From an uncultured Ramlibacter sp. (GTDB lineage: Bacteria; Pseudomonadota; Gammaproteobacteria; Burkholderiales; Burkholderiaceae_C), in assembly GCF_936925435.1 (NCBI RefSeq), contig NZ_CAKZHQ010000051.1, positions 62,001 to 126,000 of the forward strand: a stretch of 64,000 bases of DNA. Direction: 5' to 3'. The number at the start of each line of letters is the position of its first letter. Position 1 is the first letter of the stretch. The position numbers and the translations under genes were made by a program. Positions 51,353 through 62,546 of this stretch are shown in pieces. Below the pieces are notes generated by a model. That model saw only the letters and a program-made list of their open reading frames with translations, did no database searches and was not told where the DNA came from.

Positions 51353-52598
51353 ATGCGAATCCCCTACGAACTGGTGCTGGGCTGGCGCTACACCCGCGCC
51401 GGCCGCGCCACCCGCCGCAACGGCTTCATCTCTTTCATCTCTGGCGTGTCCATGCTGGGCATCGCGCTGGGCGTGGCGGCGCTGATCATCGTGCTGTCGG
51501 TGATGAACGGCTTCCAGAAAGAGGTGCGCGACCGCATGCTGGGCGTGGTCTCGCATGTGGAGATCTACGGCCCCGGCGGCGGCGTGCTGGCCGACCCGGC
51601 CCTGACCTTGAACGAGGTGCGGCGCCACCCGCAGGTGATCGGCGCCGCGCCCTTCGTCTCGGCCCAGGCCCTGATCGCCCGCGGCGAGGACATGCGCGGG
51701 GTGATGGTGCGCGGCATCGACCCGGCGCTGGAGCCGCAGGTGACCGACCTGGCCGTCAGCCAGGGCCAGGTGCTCAGGAAGCTGGTGCCCGGCGAGTTCG
51801 GCATCGTGCTGGGCGGGGAACTGGCGCGCCTGCTGGGTGTGCGTGCCGGCGACCCGGTGACCCTGATCGCGCCCAGCGGCCAGGTCACGCCGGCCGGCAT
51901 CGTGCCGCGCCTGAAACAGATGACGGTGGTGGGCACCTTCGACTCCGGCCACTTCGAGTACGACAGTGGCCTGGTGATGCTGCACCAGGACGACGCCCAG
52001 CGCATCTTCCGCCTGGAAGGGCCGACCGGCCTGCGCCTGAAATTGAAGGACCTGCACCAGGCGCGCGAGGTGGCGGCCGACCTGGGCGCCACGCTGACCG
52101 GCCAGTTCATGATCCGTGACTGGACCCGCCAGAACCGCACCTGGTTTGCCGCGGTGCAGCTGGAAAAACGCATGATGTTCATCATCCTGACCCTGATCGT
52201 CGCGGTGGCGGCCTTCAACCTGGTGAGCACGCTGGTGATGACGGTGACCGACAAGCGTGCCGACATCGCCATCCTGCGCACCCTGGGCGCCAGCCCGTCC
52301 AGCATCATGGGCATCTTCGTCGTGCAGGGCGCCCTGGTGGGCGTGATCGGCACCTTCGCCGGCCTGTTGCTGGGACTGGGCATCGCGCTGAACATCGACG
52401 TCCTCGTGCCGGCGCTGGAGCAGGCCCTTGGCGCCAGCTTCCTGCCCAAGGACATCTACCTGATCAGCCGCATGCCCAGCGACCCGCAAGGCGCGGACAT
52501 CATGCCCATCGCTTTCATTTCACTGGCGCTGGCCTTCGTCGCCACCATCTATCCGAGCTGGCGCGCCAGCCGCGTCAATCCGGCGGAGGCACTGCGCT

Positions 52599-52606
<8 letters not shown>
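51353..52606 (+). CDS. lolC: Lipoprotein-releasing ABC transporter permease LolC/LolE
   Basis: The 417-residue inner-membrane protein frees outer-membrane lipoproteins and hands them to LolA. It has four TM helices (about 25-50 and three after 270) and a large periplasmic domain. Signatures are [37 protein letters not shown], and [20 protein letters not shown] with the LRTLGASP ATPase-contact loop. Only one permease gene precedes lolD, so it probably works as a LolF-like homodimer; the LolC versus LolE name is by convention. It overlaps lolD by 8 bp. Confidence 0.94.
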
Positions 52607-53273
<667 letters not shown>

Positions 53274-53366
53274 TTGGCGCCGCACCGGGAAAGCAGCTCT
53301 TGCCGGTCGGGGCGGGACACCCTATAAACGCCTGACCCGATTCAACTTTCGCAAGGCCTGAGCAAC

Positions 53367-53801
53367 ATGACTTTTCCCATGGTTGCTGCCCTGTTCTTCA
53401 CGGTGGCCCTGCTGGCCACGACGGCCTACTTCATCCTGGGCTCGATCCCGCTGCTGGTCCTCAAGCACGACACGCCGCTGGACGCGCGCTTTGTGCGGGC
53501 CTTCTTCAACATCTACTACCGTGGTGCGGTCTTCACCGCCGGCGCCACGGCCATCAGCTATGCCTTCGCCGGCCACCCGGCCTTCGCCGCCGGCGCCGCT
53601 GCGCTGGCCTTGATGGCCGTGGTCCTGCGCAAGCAGGTGATTCCCAAGATGGATGCGCTGGGCGAACAGATCCAGGTCAACCCCATAGATGCGATCCCGG
53701 GTTTCCGCAAAACCCACGCCATCGCCATCCTGATCAACATCGTCCAGCTGGCGATCGTCGTCTGGAGCCTGGTCCGGCTGGGGCGTCTGGCGGAAGCCTA
53801 G
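53367..53801 (+). CDS. Small membrane protein of unknown function
   Basis: The 144-residue protein has about four hydrophobic helices (5-28, 52-70, 72-90, 117-137), with FILGSIPLLVLKHDTPLDAR and FVRAFFNIYYRGAVFTAGAT in between. It has no recognised catalytic residues. It stands alone 94 bp after lolD and before a repeat-bearing gap. Confidence 0.7.
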   Translation: MTFPMVAALFFTVALLATTAYFILGSIPLLVLKHDTPLDARFVRAFFNIYYRGAVFTAGATAISYAFAGHPAFAAGAAALALMAVVLRKQVIPKMDALGEQIQVNPIDAIPGFRKTHAIAILINIVQLAIVVWSLVRLGRLAEA

Positions 53802-53815
53802 TTTCTGCTTGCCCC

Positions 53816-53835
53816 AAGCCGCATGCGGGCGGGCT
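53816..53835 (+). repeat. Short GC-rich palindromic repeat, copy 1
   Basis: AAGCCGCATGCGGGCGGGCT lies just after the stop of the membrane protein gene. The same 20-mer occurs at 55582-55601 and inverted at 55808-55826. Confidence 0.7.
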
Positions 53836-53857
53836 TCTTCTGGGCGCCGGCTCGGGC

Positions 53858-54838
53858 TCATGGTTTTGTTGACGACGGCGGTTTTGTAGTGAGGACATCA
53901 AACGCAAACTGCGAGAACTCTCCTGTTCGCGCTTCTGGTTCTCTGCATGAAGCTGCAACTTCCCACATGGTTTTTCCTTCTCCACGCGGATTGCGACTGG
54001 CCTTGAGAAACTGGCGACGCACTGCAAGCACTTCCTTTGTCTGCAGGTCGTAGATGAGAAGTTCTCCACCCGCAATTCCGTTCTCACGGTCTTGAAGTCG
54101 TTTAAGCCCTCTCCACGTATAGCCGTAACGCGCTGAGAGCGAGGGGATACCGACGACTTGCATGGGACTCTTTTGCTTTAAGTGCACTGTGGGTTTTCCG
54201 TCGGGCCCTGGGGCTTGCTCATGCGTAAGTCCGAAGATACGAACATACGGATCGCGAATCGCGCTTTGCCATTCAAGATCACGTCTAGGCTGCTCGATGA
54301 ACTTGTAGTTGTAGATCGGTGGGTAGACAAACCACCCTCCCTGACTGGACAACGGATTGCCCTGCAATACAAACCATCGCTGGATCCAGGGCATCTCCGG
54401 CGCGTAGGGTTCGGTCAATACTCCGCTCGCCGGCGCCTTCTGCGGCCGGGCGAAGTACAGCCCCTCGACGTTGGCTTCTTTCCGAAAGATCCATTCGCCG
54501 GCTTCGGTGTTACACAGGTGAAAGAAATACTGGACGTCCGCAGAAGGCCGGCCAGGAAGCCAGCCCGTTCGCGCAGCGGCCGCGAAGTCAAATGGCACGG
54601 GCTTTGGAACCGAGTCCGGCAGCTTGAGGCTGTAGGCGATGCGCGCTTCCTCGTCTTTCAGCCACTCCTCAGGCACAGGCTCGCTCTGGCCTTCGACCTT
54701 CACAAACTTGGTCCACGGGCCGGTTGGACCGGGGTCTGCCGCCAACGCGTTCATGCTTGCGGCCATCAGGAAAAAGGCCAGCGTCGATTTGCGAGTTGCG
54801 GAAATTTTTGTTTTCAATGTATGCACTCCGTCTTTCAT
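53858..54838 (-). CDS. Exported protein of unknown function, reduced GC
   Basis: The 326-residue protein has a signal peptide (about 1-34: STLAFFLMAASMNALA-ADPG). The mature part is beta-rich with many Trp, Tyr and Pro: WIFRKEANVEGLYFARPQKA, PEMPWIQRWFVLQGNPLSSQ, GYTWRGLKRLQDRENGIAGG. No family is recognised. GC is visibly lower than in the flanking genes, so it may be acquired. ATG 54838 follows an AGGGAGG about 10 nt upstream. It is convergent with the membrane protein gene. Confidence 0.7.
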   Translation of the reverse strand: MKDGVHTLKTKISATRKSTLAFFLMAASMNALAADPGPTGPWTKFVKVEGQSEPVPEEWLKDEEARIAYSLKLPDSVPKPVPFDFAAAARTGWLPGRPSADVQYFFHLCNTEAGEWIFRKEANVEGLYFARPQKAPASGVLTEPYAPEMPWIQRWFVLQGNPLSSQGGWFVYPPIYNYKFIEQPRRDLEWQSAIRDPYVRIFGLTHEQAPGPDGKPTVHLKQKSPMQVVGIPSLSARYGYTWRGLKRLQDRENGIAGGELLIYDLQTKEVLAVRRQFLKASRNPRGEGKTMWEVAASCREPEARTGEFSQFAFDVLTTKPPSSTKP

Positions 54839-54932
54839 CGGAAAGAGCCTCCCTTTCCAACAACAAGCGTAACAGCGGGAGGGCGGCAACTTTTGCTTGC
54901 CGGCCCCGGGCGAAGAATTTATAACGGGCGCC

Positions 54933-55481
54933 ATGCCCGACGCCCGTATCGCCCCTCTCGAAGCGCCCTTCCCGCCGGAGATCCAGGCGGAGTTCGACAC
55001 CATCATGCGGGGCGCGCCGCCGCTGCTGCTGTTCAGGACGGTGGCCCGCAATCCCCGCGTCCTGCAGCGCTGGTTCGCCGGTGGGCTTCTGGACAAGGGA
55101 AGCATTGCGCTGCGCCTGCGAGAGCTGATGATTCTGCGCACCACCGCTCTGTGCGGCGCGGAATACGAATGGGGTGTCCACGTCGCGAGCTTCGGCGCCA
55201 AGGCGCAGTGGACCCAGGAGCAGCTGCGCGCCACGGTCCACGGCGGCCCGGACGACGCCTGCTGGTCGGAGCAGGAACAGGCGGTCCTCCTGCTGGCCGA
55301 CCAGCTGCACGCCAGCAGCGGCGTCAGCGACGAGGCCTGGCGCCGCGCCGCTGCATCCTTCTCCGCGGAGCAACTCATCGAGCTGGTCATGCTGGCGGGC
55401 AGTTACCACGGTGTGTCTTTCATGGTCAATGCCTTCGGCGTGCAGCATGAAGAGTCCGCGCCCAGGTTCCCGCCGCGCTGA
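54933..55481 (+). CDS. Carboxymuconolactone decarboxylase/AhpD-like protein
   Basis: The 182-residue helical protein has LRLRELMILRTTALCGAEYE followed by WGVHVASFGAKAQW, the CMD/AhpD-type helix pair, but with Cys-Gly-Ala-Glu-Tyr-Glu-Trp-x-x-His instead of the redox CxxC of AhpD. It may be a hydroperoxide-related or decarboxylase-like protein. ATG 54933 gives MPDARIAPLEAP. It ends just before the repeat-rich gap. Confidence 0.85.
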   Translation: MPDARIAPLEAPFPPEIQAEFDTIMRGAPPLLLFRTVARNPRVLQRWFAGGLLDKGSIALRLRELMILRTTALCGAEYEWGVHVASFGAKAQWTQEQLRATVHGGPDDACWSEQEQAVLLLADQLHASSGVSDEAWRRAAASFSAEQLIELVMLAGSYHGVSFMVNAFGVQHEESAPRFPPR

Positions 55482-55581
55482 GGCAAGAAGCCATTTCATG
55501 CACCACGCCATCGTCCGCCGCAAGATACGCGCTGCGTTTGTGGGCATTCCCCTCTGTATGCAGCCGAGCCAACCATTCGCC

Positions 55582-55826
55582 AAGCCGCATGCGGGCGGGC
55601 TGCGGGGCGCTTGTGGGGCGCCTGGGTTGGCCGGTTGTCCGGCCGGCGCGCTCTAGCGCGCTTCGTGCTCTGACTCACGGGACTTGCTCGAACAGAGCGG
55701 CCTTAGGCGCTCTGTGAGTTGTACCGTGCGGCCGGACAACCGTGCCAGCCCAGGGAAGCCGGGAGCACAGCGCAGCGAGCGACGCGGCCGCCACACCTGC
55801 GCCCCGCAGCCCGCCCGCATGCGGCT
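55582..55826. repeat. Nested inverted repeat, possible non-autonomous mobile element
   Basis: The left arm AGCCGCATGCGGGCGGGCTG continuing into CGGGGCGC is repeated inverted at about 55800-55826. An inner pair, GGTTGTCCGGCCG near 55634 and CGGCCGGACAACC near 55730, is also inverted. Between them are GC palindromes and no ORF. The arrangement is that of a MITE-like or REP-type element; no target duplication is obvious. Confidence 0.6.
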
Positions 55827-55888
55827 GGGAGCACGCCACGATGGATCCCGGGTCAAGCCCGGGATGACGGGAAACAGGCAATTCCAGA

Positions 55889-55945
55889 GCGAAATCAGCC
55901 GCTACCTCCCGTCAAATGGCCCTGAGGCGCTCTTTTTTTGATAGC
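55889..55945 (-). repeat. 57-bp dispersed repeat, intergenic copy
   Basis: The minus strand reads GCTATCAAAAAAAGAGCGCC and ends in GGCTGATTTCGC, with 44 nt from CTATC to GGCTGAT, exactly as in the copies inside iorB, xdhA and the kinase-like gene. It lies 3 bp beyond the stop codon of the cupin gene. Confidence 0.75.
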
Positions 55946-55947
55946 GC

Positions 55948-56298
55948 CTAGACGACCCGGCGAGCCGCAGCCGTTGCCGGATCGCCGGTATTCGGCGTGT
56001 TGGATGGCTCGATCAGGAGGATGTGGGCTTCCTCCTCGGCGACGGGGCGGTGTTCCACGCCCTTGGGGACGACGAAGACCTCGCCCGGGCCCAGGGTCAC
56101 GTTGCCGTCGCGCATCTGGATGGTGATGCGGCCTTGCAGCACCAGGAAGAAGTCGTCGGTGTCGTCATGCTTGTGCCAGACAAACTCGCCCTTGACCTTG
56201 GCCACCATCAGGTCGTTGCCGTTGAATTGGCCCACGGTCCTGGGCTGCCAGTGCTCGCTGAAGGTGGACAGCTTGTTGGCGAGGTTGATGGCTTCCAT
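55948..56298 (-). CDS. Cupin-domain protein
   Basis: The 116-residue single-domain cupin has both motifs: GEFVWHKHDDTDDFFLVLQG (two His and a Glu-equivalent Asp as metal ligands) and PGEVFVVPKGVEHRPVA (third His). It might be an isomerase, dioxygenase or ligand sensor. It lies 20 bp downstream of the GntR gene on the same strand and so is probably co-transcribed with it. Confidence 0.88.
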   Translation of the reverse strand: MEAINLANKLSTFSEHWQPRTVGQFNGNDLMVAKVKGEFVWHKHDDTDDFFLVLQGRITIQMRDGNVTLGPGEVFVVPKGVEHRPVAEEEAHILLIEPSNTPNTGDPATAAARRVV

Positions 56299-56318
56299 GT
56301 GCGCTGCTCCCTGTGTGT

Positions 56319-56954
56319 TCAGGCCGCCGCTTCCAGCCCGTTGGCAAAGTGCTCCTGCATGCGCCGCGTGGCGCCAGCGGCGTCGCGGGCGACCAGGGCC
56401 TTCACGATGGCACCGTGCTCGGCCAGAGATTCGGCGGCGCGGCCGGACTTGAGCAGGGAGTTCTGGCGATTGAGCTTCATCACCTTGCGCAGGTCGGCCA
56501 CCATCTGGTCGCGCCAGCGGTTGCCGGCGATCTCCAGCAGGCGCATGTGGAAGCGCTCGTTCAGGGTGAAGAACCTGTCCGTGTCGGCCACGGCTTTTTC
56601 CAGCTGGGCGTGCAGGGCCTGCAGTTCCTTGATCTCCGCGTCGGTCGCGCTCTGGGCCACCACGCCGGCGGCGTCGCTTTCCAGCAGCGAGAGCAGGTGG
56701 TAGACGTCGGACAGGTCCTTGTCCGAGACCTCGGTCACATAGGCGCCGCGCCGCACCTTCATGGTCACCAGGCCTTCCGTGGCCAGCACCTTCAAGGCCT
56801 CTCGCAAGGGCGTGCGGCTGATGCCGTACTCCTCGGCCAGCTTCATCTCGTCGATCCAGCTGCCGGGCGCCAGCTCGCGCCGGTAGATGCGCTGGCGCAG
56901 CAGCTCAGCCACTTCTTCGTAAAGGGCGCGGGGGGCAAGGGAGACAGCGGACAT
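56319..56954 (-). CDS. GntR-family regulator (FadR/VanR subfamily)
   Basis: The 211-residue protein has the GntR winged HTH (about 10-75: LYEEVAELLRQRIYRRELAP, YGISRTPLREALKVLATEGL, RRGAYVTEVS) and an all-helical FCD effector domain (about 85-205) with the metal-ligand type Asp/His residues (FTLNERFHMRLLEIAGN). It is divergent from the methylmalonyl-CoA mutase operon and is the obvious candidate to control it. ATG 56954 avoids an N-terminal extension into promoter sequence. Confidence 0.92.
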   Translation of the reverse strand: MSAVSLAPRALYEEVAELLRQRIYRRELAPGSWIDEMKLAEEYGISRTPLREALKVLATEGLVTMKVRRGAYVTEVSDKDLSDVYHLLSLLESDAAGVVAQSATDAEIKELQALHAQLEKAVADTDRFFTLNERFHMRLLEIAGNRWRDQMVADLRKVMKLNRQNSLLKSGRAAESLAEHGAIVKALVARDAAGATRRMQEHFANGLEAAA

Positions 56955-56974
56955 GGGCCGGATTCTAGGGGAAA

Positions 56975-57010
56975 CGCAATTCTTTATCAATAATTATGAA
57001 TACGGTATGA
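56975..57010. promoter_or_regulatory. Divergent promoter region with GntR-like site
   Basis: The 90-bp gap between the GntR gene and scpA contains an AT-rich stretch (TTTATCAATAATTATGAA) followed by ATACGGTAT (57000-57008), a palindrome with 4-bp arms around one base. FadR/VanR-type proteins bind similar short ATAC/GTAT symmetric sites. The AT-rich part could hold the promoters. Confidence 0.5.
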
Positions 57011-57044
57011 TGCGGGAATTCCACGGACACCACCCGGACCATCC

Positions 57045-59195
57045 ATGAGCACGCCTGAGATTCCCGCCACCAACCTCGAAGCCTGGGCCAAGGCGGCCGC
57101 CAAATCCGCGCCCGGCGGCGACATCCACGCGCTCAACTGGGTCACGCCCGACGGCATCACGGTCAAGCCGCTGTACACCGCAGCCGACCTGCAGGGCCTT
57201 GCGGCCACCGACACCTTGCCTGGCTTCGCGCCCTATCTGCGCGGCCCGCAAGCCACCATGTATGCGGCCCGGCCCTGGACCATCCGCCAGTACGCTGGCT
57301 TCTCCACGGCAGAAGAGTCCAACGCCTTCTACCGCAAGGGCCTGGCGGCCGGCGGCCAGGGCGTGTCGGTGGCCTTCGACCTGGCCACCCACCGCGGCTA
57401 CGACAGCGACCACCCGCGCGTGACCGGTGACGTCGGCAAGGCCGGCGTGGCCATCGATTCGGTGGAAGACATGAAGATCCTGTTCGACGGCATTCCGCTG
57501 GACAAGGTGTCCGTCTCGATGACCATGAACGGCGCCGTGCTGCCGGTGCTGGCTGGCTATGTCGTGGCGGCAGAAGAGCAGGGCGTTGCGCAGGACCAGT
57601 TGAGCGGGACCATCCAGAACGACATCCTCAAGGAGTTCATGGTCCGCAACACCTACATCTACCCGCCCCAGCCCTCGATGCGCATCATCGGCGACATCAT
57701 CGAGTACACGGCCAGGAAGATGCCGAAGTTCAACTCGATCTCGATCTCGGGTTACCACATGCAGGAAGCCGGCGCCAACCAGGCGCTGGAACTGGCCTTC
57801 ACCCTGGCCGACGGCAAGGAGTACGTGAAGACCGCCCTGGCCAAGGGCCTGGACGTGGATGAATTCGCCGGGCGCCTCTCGTTCTTCTGGGCCATCGGCA
57901 TGAACTTCTACCTGGAGGTGGCCAAGATGCGGGCGGCGCGCCTGCTGTGGTGGAAGATCATGAAGGGCTTCGATGCGAAGAATCCCAAGAGCCTGATGCT
58001 GCGCACCCACTGCCAGACCTCGGGCTGGTCGCTGACCGAGCAGGACCCCTACAACAACGTGGTGCGCACCACCATCGAGGCCATGGCCGCGGTCTTCGGC
58101 GGCACCCAGTCGCTGCACACCAATTCCTTCGACGAAGCGATTGCCCTGCCCACCGAGTTCTCGGCCCGCATCGCCCGCAACACCCAGCTGATCATCCAGG
58201 AAGAGACCCACATCACCAATGTGATCGACCCCTGGGCCGGCAGCTACATGATGGAAAAACTCACCCAGGACATGGCCGACGCCGCCTGGGCCATCATCGA
58301 AGAGGTTGAGGCCATGGGCGGCATGACCCGCGCCGTGGATTCCGGCTGGGCCAAGCTCAAGATCGAGGCGGCCGCCGCCGAGAAGCAGGCCCGCATCGAC
58401 AGCGGCAAGGATGTGATCGTCGGCGTCAACAAGTACAAGCTGGCCAAGGAAGACCCGCTGGAAATCCGCGACGTCGATAACATGATGGTGCGCGCCGGCC
58501 AGATCGCCAGGCTGGAGACAATCCGCGCCACGCGGGATGCCAGCAAGGTGAAAGCGGCGCTGGAGGCCTTGACGGCCGCGGCGCACAGCGGCGAGGGCAA
58601 TTTGCTGGCGCTGGCCATCGAGGCCGTGCGCCTGCGCGCCACGGTGGGCGAGGTGTCCGATGCGCTGGAAACTGTTTATGGGCGCCACCGCGCCGACACG
58701 CAAAAGGTGACTGGTGTGTACGCAGCAGCTTATGACTCGGCCGAGGGCTGGGAGAAACTCCAGAAAGAGATCGCTGAATTTGCCGAAGCCCAGGGCCGCC
58801 GGCCGCGCGTGATGATCTCCAAGCTGGGCCAGGACGGCCACGACCGCGGTGCCAAGGTGGTGGCCACGGCCTTCGCCGACCTGGGCTTCGACGTCGACAT
58901 GGGGCCGCTGTTCCAGACCCCCGAGGAATGCGCCCGCCAGGCCATCGAGAACGACGTGCATGCGGTCGGTGTCTCCACCCTGGCCGCCGGCCACAAGACC
59001 CTGGTGCCGGCCATCATCGAGGAGCTCAAGAAGCAGGGCGCCCACGACATCATCGTCTTCGTCGGCGGTGTCATTCCGCAGCAGGACTACGGCTTCCTCT
59101 ACGACGCCGGCGTCAAGGGCATCTACGGCCCCGGCACCCCCATCCCCGCCTCGGCCAAGGACGTGCTCGAGCAGATCCGCAAGGCCATCGCCTGA
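57045..59195 (+). CDS. scpA: Methylmalonyl-CoA mutase, single-chain form
   Basis: This B12 enzyme interconverts (R)-methylmalonyl-CoA and succinyl-CoA. The 716-residue protein has the N-terminal TIM barrel ([36 protein letters not shown] segment at about 105) and the C-terminal cobalamin domain with DGHDRG at about 596-601 and [12 protein letters not shown]. Single-chain length agrees with the homodimeric Sbm/ScpA type. It is the first gene of a propionyl-CoA operon with meaB, pccB and pccA; no epimerase gene is in the window. Confidence 0.97.
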   Translation: MSTPEIPATNLEAWAKAAAKSAPGGDIHALNWVTPDGITVKPLYTAADLQGLAATDTLPGFAPYLRGPQATMYAARPWTIRQYAGFSTAEESNAFYRKGLAAGGQGVSVAFDLATHRGYDSDHPRVTGDVGKAGVAIDSVEDMKILFDGIPLDKVSVSMTMNGAVLPVLAGYVVAAEEQGVAQDQLSGTIQNDILKEFMVRNTYIYPPQPSMRIIGDIIEYTARKMPKFNSISISGYHMQEAGANQALELAFTLADGKEYVKTALAKGLDVDEFAGRLSFFWAIGMNFYLEVAKMRAARLLWWKIMKGFDAKNPKSLMLRTHCQTSGWSLTEQDPYNNVVRTTIEAMAAVFGGTQSLHTNSFDEAIALPTEFSARIARNTQLIIQEETHITNVIDPWAGSYMMEKLTQDMADAAWAIIEEVEAMGGMTRAVDSGWAKLKIEAAAAEKQARIDSGKDVIVGVNKYKLAKEDPLEIRDVDNMMVRAGQIARLETIRATRDASKVKAALEALTAAAHSGEGNLLALAIEAVRLRATVGEVSDALETVYGRHRADTQKVTGVYAAAYDSAEGWEKLQKEIAEFAEAQGRRPRVMISKLGQDGHDRGAKVVATAFADLGFDVDMGPLFQTPEECARQAIENDVHAVGVSTLAAGHKTLVPAIIEELKKQGAHDIIVFVGGVIPQQDYGFLYDAGVKGIYGPGTPIPASAKDVLEQIRKAIA

Positions 59196-59200
59196 AGGAC

Positions 59201-60199
59201 ATGGTTTCCGCCGCCGCCATCACGCAACAGGGCCCGCAGCAGCGCCGTGCCATCGCCAAGGCGATCACGCTGCTCGAATCCACCCGCGCCGACCACAGGG
59301 CGCAGGCGGACGCATTGCTGGCCGAGCTGCTGCCGCACACCGGCAAGGCCTTGCGCCTGGGCATCTCGGGTGTTCCCGGTGTTGGCAAGTCGACCTTCAT
59401 TGAAGCCTTCGGCCTGTTCCTCATCGCCCAGGGCCAGCGCGTGGCGGTGCTGACCATCGACCCCTCGTCCACCGTCTCCGGCGGCTCCATCCTGGGCGAC
59501 AAGACCCGCATGGAGCTGCTCTCAGTGCACGACCAGGCCTATATCCGGCCCAGCCCCTCCAGCGGAACGCTGGGCGGCGTGGCCGAGAAGACGCGGGAAG
59601 CGATGCTGGTCTGCGAGGCCGCGGGCTACGACACCGTCATCGTCGAAACCGTGGGTGTCGGCCAGTCGGAAACCGCCGTGGCCGGCATGACCGACATGTT
59701 CGTGCTGATGCAGCTGCCCAATGCCGGCGACGACCTGCAGGCCATCAAGAAGGGCGTGATGGAGCTGGCCGACCTGGTCGCCATCAACAAGGCCGACCTG
59801 GATGTGGACGCCGCCACCCGGGCCCAGGCCCAGATCACCAGCGCGCTGCGCCTGTTCAGCCAGCATGGCCATGGTGCGGCTGTGGCAGGCGAGGTCTGGC
59901 ATGCGCAGGTGCTGCAATTGAGCGCGCTCAAGGCCGAGGGCATTGCCGCCTTCTGGGCCGCCGTCACGCGCTACCGGCAGCTGCAGGGCGCCAACGGCCT
60001 GCTGGCCCACAGGCGCCGCCAGCAGGCCCTGGCCTGGATGTGGGAACGCATCGACGCGGGCCTGAAGCAGGCCTTCCGCGGCGACCCGCAGGTGCGCGAG
60101 CTCTTGCCGGCCCTGCAGCAGCGCGTGGCCGCCGGCGATGCTGTGCCCTCGGCGGCGGCGCGCCAGCTGCTGGACCTGGTGCTGCGGAGCCGTCCATGA
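59201..60199 (+). CDS. meaB: Methylmalonyl-CoA mutase-associated GTPase MeaB
   Basis: The 332-residue G3E-type GTPase protects and reloads the mutase with adenosylcobalamin. Motifs are P-loop GVPGVGKST (57-65), TIDPSSTVSGGSILGDKTRM, VETVGVGQSE (Walker B region) and NKAD (base recognition). It starts 5 bp after the scpA stop. The next gene overlaps its stop by 4 bp (ATGA). Confidence 0.96.
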   Translation: MVSAAAITQQGPQQRRAIAKAITLLESTRADHRAQADALLAELLPHTGKALRLGISGVPGVGKSTFIEAFGLFLIAQGQRVAVLTIDPSSTVSGGSILGDKTRMELLSVHDQAYIRPSPSSGTLGGVAEKTREAMLVCEAAGYDTVIVETVGVGQSETAVAGMTDMFVLMQLPNAGDDLQAIKKGVMELADLVAINKADLDVDAATRAQAQITSALRLFSQHGHGAAVAGEVWHAQVLQLSALKAEGIAAFWAAVTRYRQLQGANGLLAHRRRQQALAWMWERIDAGLKQAFRGDPQVRELLPALQQRVAAGDAVPSAAARQLLDLVLRSRP

Positions 60200-60975
60200 A
60201 GGCGCAGGACATTGAGCGCATCCGCGCCTCGCAGGGCTGGCGGTGCGACCGCGTCGAAATCTTCGAGACCGGCGAGGGCCCGGTCATCGCCAAGGGCCAG
60301 CGGGCGCCGCACAGCAACCTGGGCTACGCCGCGCTCAATGCCATGGCCAGGCTGAGCGGCTCGCGCCTGTTGCAGGCCGTGCCCATGCACGGCGGCGCCG
60401 CCTCGCAGCAAGTGGAGCTGCGCCGCCTGGCCGCGTTGCACGCTGCCGGCGTGTCGGTGCCCGAGGTGCTGCACGCCGAGACTGAGTTCTTCGTCATGGA
60501 GCTGGTGCCGGGCCGCAACCTGGCCCAGTGGCTGGCCGGCCGCCCCGCCAACGGCCTGGCGCTGTGGCAGCAGGGGCTGGAGGCCATCGCCCGGACCCAC
60601 GCGTGCGGCCAGTACCTGAGCCAGGCCCATGCCCGCAACTTCATCGTCACGCCCCAAGGCCCGGTGGCCATCGACTTCGAGGACGACCCGCTGGAAGTGA
60701 TGACGCTGGCCGAGGCCCAGGCCCACGACTGGCTGGTCTACCTCTTGTCCACCCTCTGGCTGCTGCCTGAGGCCCATCCCCGCCTGCTATCGATCTGGGA
60801 GCAATTCGTGCCCGTCACATGCGGCTTGCAGGCCGATCTGCTTCTCAAAACCGCGCGCAGACTGGGCTGGATGCGGCACCTGCCGCGCGAGCGCAAGCCC
60901 TGGGGCCGCGATGTCATCAGCGCCCAGGCAGCCGCTTCCTTCCTCTACGACTGGGCGCAGCCGCGCCCGCACTGA
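60196..60975 (+). CDS. Kinase-fold protein of unknown substrate, coupled to meaB
   Basis: The 259-residue protein has a compact protein-kinase-like layout: Lys33 in VIAKGQRAP, Glu74 in a helix, hinge-like FFVMELVPGRNL (98-109), catalytic-loop-like HARN (145-148) and IDFE (159-162) in place of the DFG motif. It resembles lipopolysaccharide-kinase or RIO-type small-molecule kinases. It overlaps meaB by 4 bp and precedes pccB by 18 bp. Residues 197-215 (LLSIWEQF to GLQADL) match the dispersed repeat. No function is known; a role in the propionyl-CoA operon is only suggested by position. Confidence 0.7.
   Translation: MKAQDIERIRASQGWRCDRVEIFETGEGPVIAKGQRAPHSNLGYAALNAMARLSGSRLLQAVPMHGGAASQQVELRRLAALHAAGVSVPEVLHAETEFFVMELVPGRNLAQWLAGRPANGLALWQQGLEAIARTHACGQYLSQAHARNFIVTPQGPVAIDFEDDPLEVMTLAEAQAHDWLVYLLSTLWLLPEAHPRLLSIWEQFVPVTCGLQADLLLKTARRLGWMRHLPRERKPWGRDVISAQAAASFLYDWAQPRPH
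60783..60845 (+). repeat. 57-bp dispersed repeat inside the kinase-like gene
   Basis: CCTGCTATCGATCTGGGAGC is followed, 44 nt after the C of CTATC, by GGCCGATCTGCT. Spacing and frame (LLS to GLQADL) equal those of the xdhA and iorB copies. Confidence 0.55.
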
Positions 60976-60993
60976 TTTCCCTGGAGAGACCGA

Positions 60994-62526
<1,533 letters not shown>

Positions 62527-62546
62527 GCCTTGAAAGGAGCATCCCC

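Larger units (their letters stand above)
55482..55947. other. Repeat-rich intergenic region
   Basis: This 466-bp gap has no convincing gene. It holds a long imperfect inverted repeat (arms near 55582-55640 and 55725-55826), an internal palindromic tract around CGCGCTCTAGCGCGC, a copy of the widespread element GATCCCGGGTCAAGCCCGGG (around 55845-55864), and a copy of the 57-bp dispersed repeat at the right end. Confidence 0.75.

Noticed and set aside
56994-59045. 683-residue open frame on the minus strand opposite scpA
   Set aside because: Antisense to a clear methylmalonyl-CoA mutase; composition typical of a shadow frame.
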